Assembly: GCA_945871455.1 (NCBI GenBank)
Contig: CAMBXJ010000278.1
Span: 1-6,078 of the forward strand
Source of the DNA: Asaia bogorensis
GTDB lineage: Bacteria; Pseudomonadota; Alphaproteobacteria; Acetobacterales; Acetobacteraceae
Length of the DNA stretch: 6,078 bases
Reading direction: 5' to 3'
Part shown: in pieces, positions 5,815-6,078 of the stretch
How the letters are laid out: each line of letters opens with the position of its first letter
Numbering within the stretch: position 1 is the first letter of the stretch
Translations under genes and position numbers: made by a program
Notes under the pieces: generated by a model
What the model was told of the DNA's origin: nothing
Seen by the model: the letters and a program-made list of their open reading frames with translations, nothing else
Database searches by the model: none

Positions 5815-5843
5815 AAAATAGACCAGTCGGACGACCAGTGCAA
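5815..5843 (-). promoter_or_regulatory. Candidate promoter and operator of TA module 2
   Basis: On the minus strand, TTGCAC (5843-5838) and TATTTT (5820-5815) are 17 bases apart, the ideal spacing, with three and four of six consensus matches. Six bases separate the -10 box from ATG 5808, which suggests a leaderless transcript. Within the spacer, ACTGGTC occurs twice (5839-5833 and 5827-5821), with a 12-base period. A repeat placed between the boxes is where an autorepressing antitoxin would bind. Pattern evidence only. Confidence 0.4.
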
Positions 5844-5996
5844 AGCAATTGCCGTGCGCCGATCGTGACCAAGGCATCCAGCAGGAGACTAAGGGTGCCG
5901 GCACCGTCAGCACCGCACCTCGCCCCGCATCCCCGTCAGTTCCTCATGCGCGGAGCGCGGGACACGTTCCGCCATGGCGTCGGTGTCAACGCAGCG

Positions 5997-6078
5997 TCAG
6001 GGATCGTCACCGGACCAAGCTTCGGTGTTGATCGACGACTTGACCACAACGGCCGCGTTCCAGGCGTCGATGTCGGAC
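5997..6078 (-). CDS. Unidentified gene, last 26 codons (partial, tentative)
   Basis: An open minus-strand frame enters from the right edge and ends at TGA 5999-5997, encoding SDIDAWNAAVVVKSSINTE followed by AWSGDDP. I do not recognise the protein. Nineteen of 26 codons begin with a purine and 21 of 26 end in G or C, as in real genes of this GC-rich DNA. A competing plus-strand frame starts at ATG 5974 (MASVSTQRQG...) and runs off the same edge, but only about half its codons begin with a purine and its upstream Shine-Dalgarno is poor. If the minus reading is right, the gene lies 188 bases upstream of, and in the same direction as, the TA array. Confidence 0.32.
   Translation of the reverse strand, partial: SDIDAWNAAVVVKSSINTEAWSGDDP

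Noticed and set aside
5809..5913. 35-codon N-terminal extension of the module 2 antitoxin to ATG 5913
   Set aside because: The extension has no similarity to Phd/YefM N-termini and would cover the best promoter and direct repeat; the family match starts shortly after ATG 5808.
5974..6078. Plus-strand gene starting at ATG 5974 and leaving the window
   Set aside because: Its ribosome binding site is poor and its codons lack the purine-first bias seen in the competing minus-strand frame. It cannot be excluded because only 35 codons are visible.

Overview
The window looks like the chromosome of a GC-rich alphaproteobacterium. Rhodospirillales, perhaps Acetobacteraceae, is my best guess. This rests on high third-position GC, the alphaproteobacterial style of HslV, GshB and the Mug-like glycosylase, and a GC-rich hairpin repeat of a kind I associate with that order. 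This is inference; no rRNA or species marker is present.

Left part (1-739): the 5' two-thirds of hslV, the HslUV protease peptidase, runs leftward off the window from an ATG at 377. A 362-base gap follows. Most of it (415-663) is two inverted copies of a repeat, each folding into three small hairpins. A short AT-rich promoter or operator patch (684-722) then precedes the next gene.

Centre (740-2673): an HxlR-type regulator overlaps by ATGA a MATE efflux transporter. The pair looks like a regulator-pump operon responding to a small toxic or electrophilic compound. After 143 bases with no clear gene comes gshB (2817-3797), glutathione synthetase. A Mug-like DNA glycosylase (3849-4352) follows on the same strand. 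Efflux, thiol synthesis and base-excision repair all bear on chemical stress, but nothing shows that they form one regulon.

Right part (4370-5808): two tandem toxin-antitoxin modules lie on the minus strand, convergent with the glycosylase. Each has a Phd/YefM-like antitoxin followed by a VapC PIN-domain RNase. The toxins are clear paralogues, while the antitoxins have diverged strongly and one has lost the usual N-terminal pattern. Both antitoxins lack a Shine-Dalgarno sequence and have a -10-like hexamer only 6-7 bases before an ATG encoding MNAI. This suggests leaderless transcripts. The second module also has a 7-bp direct repeat inside its promoter, a candidate autoregulatory operator. 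At the right edge there is probably the last 26 codons of an unidentified minus-strand gene.

Nothing here is certainly a new system. The items most worth following are the covarying inverted repeat, the tandem TA pair with a degenerate antitoxin and candidate leaderless promoters, and the glycosylase without the Mug catalytic asparagine.
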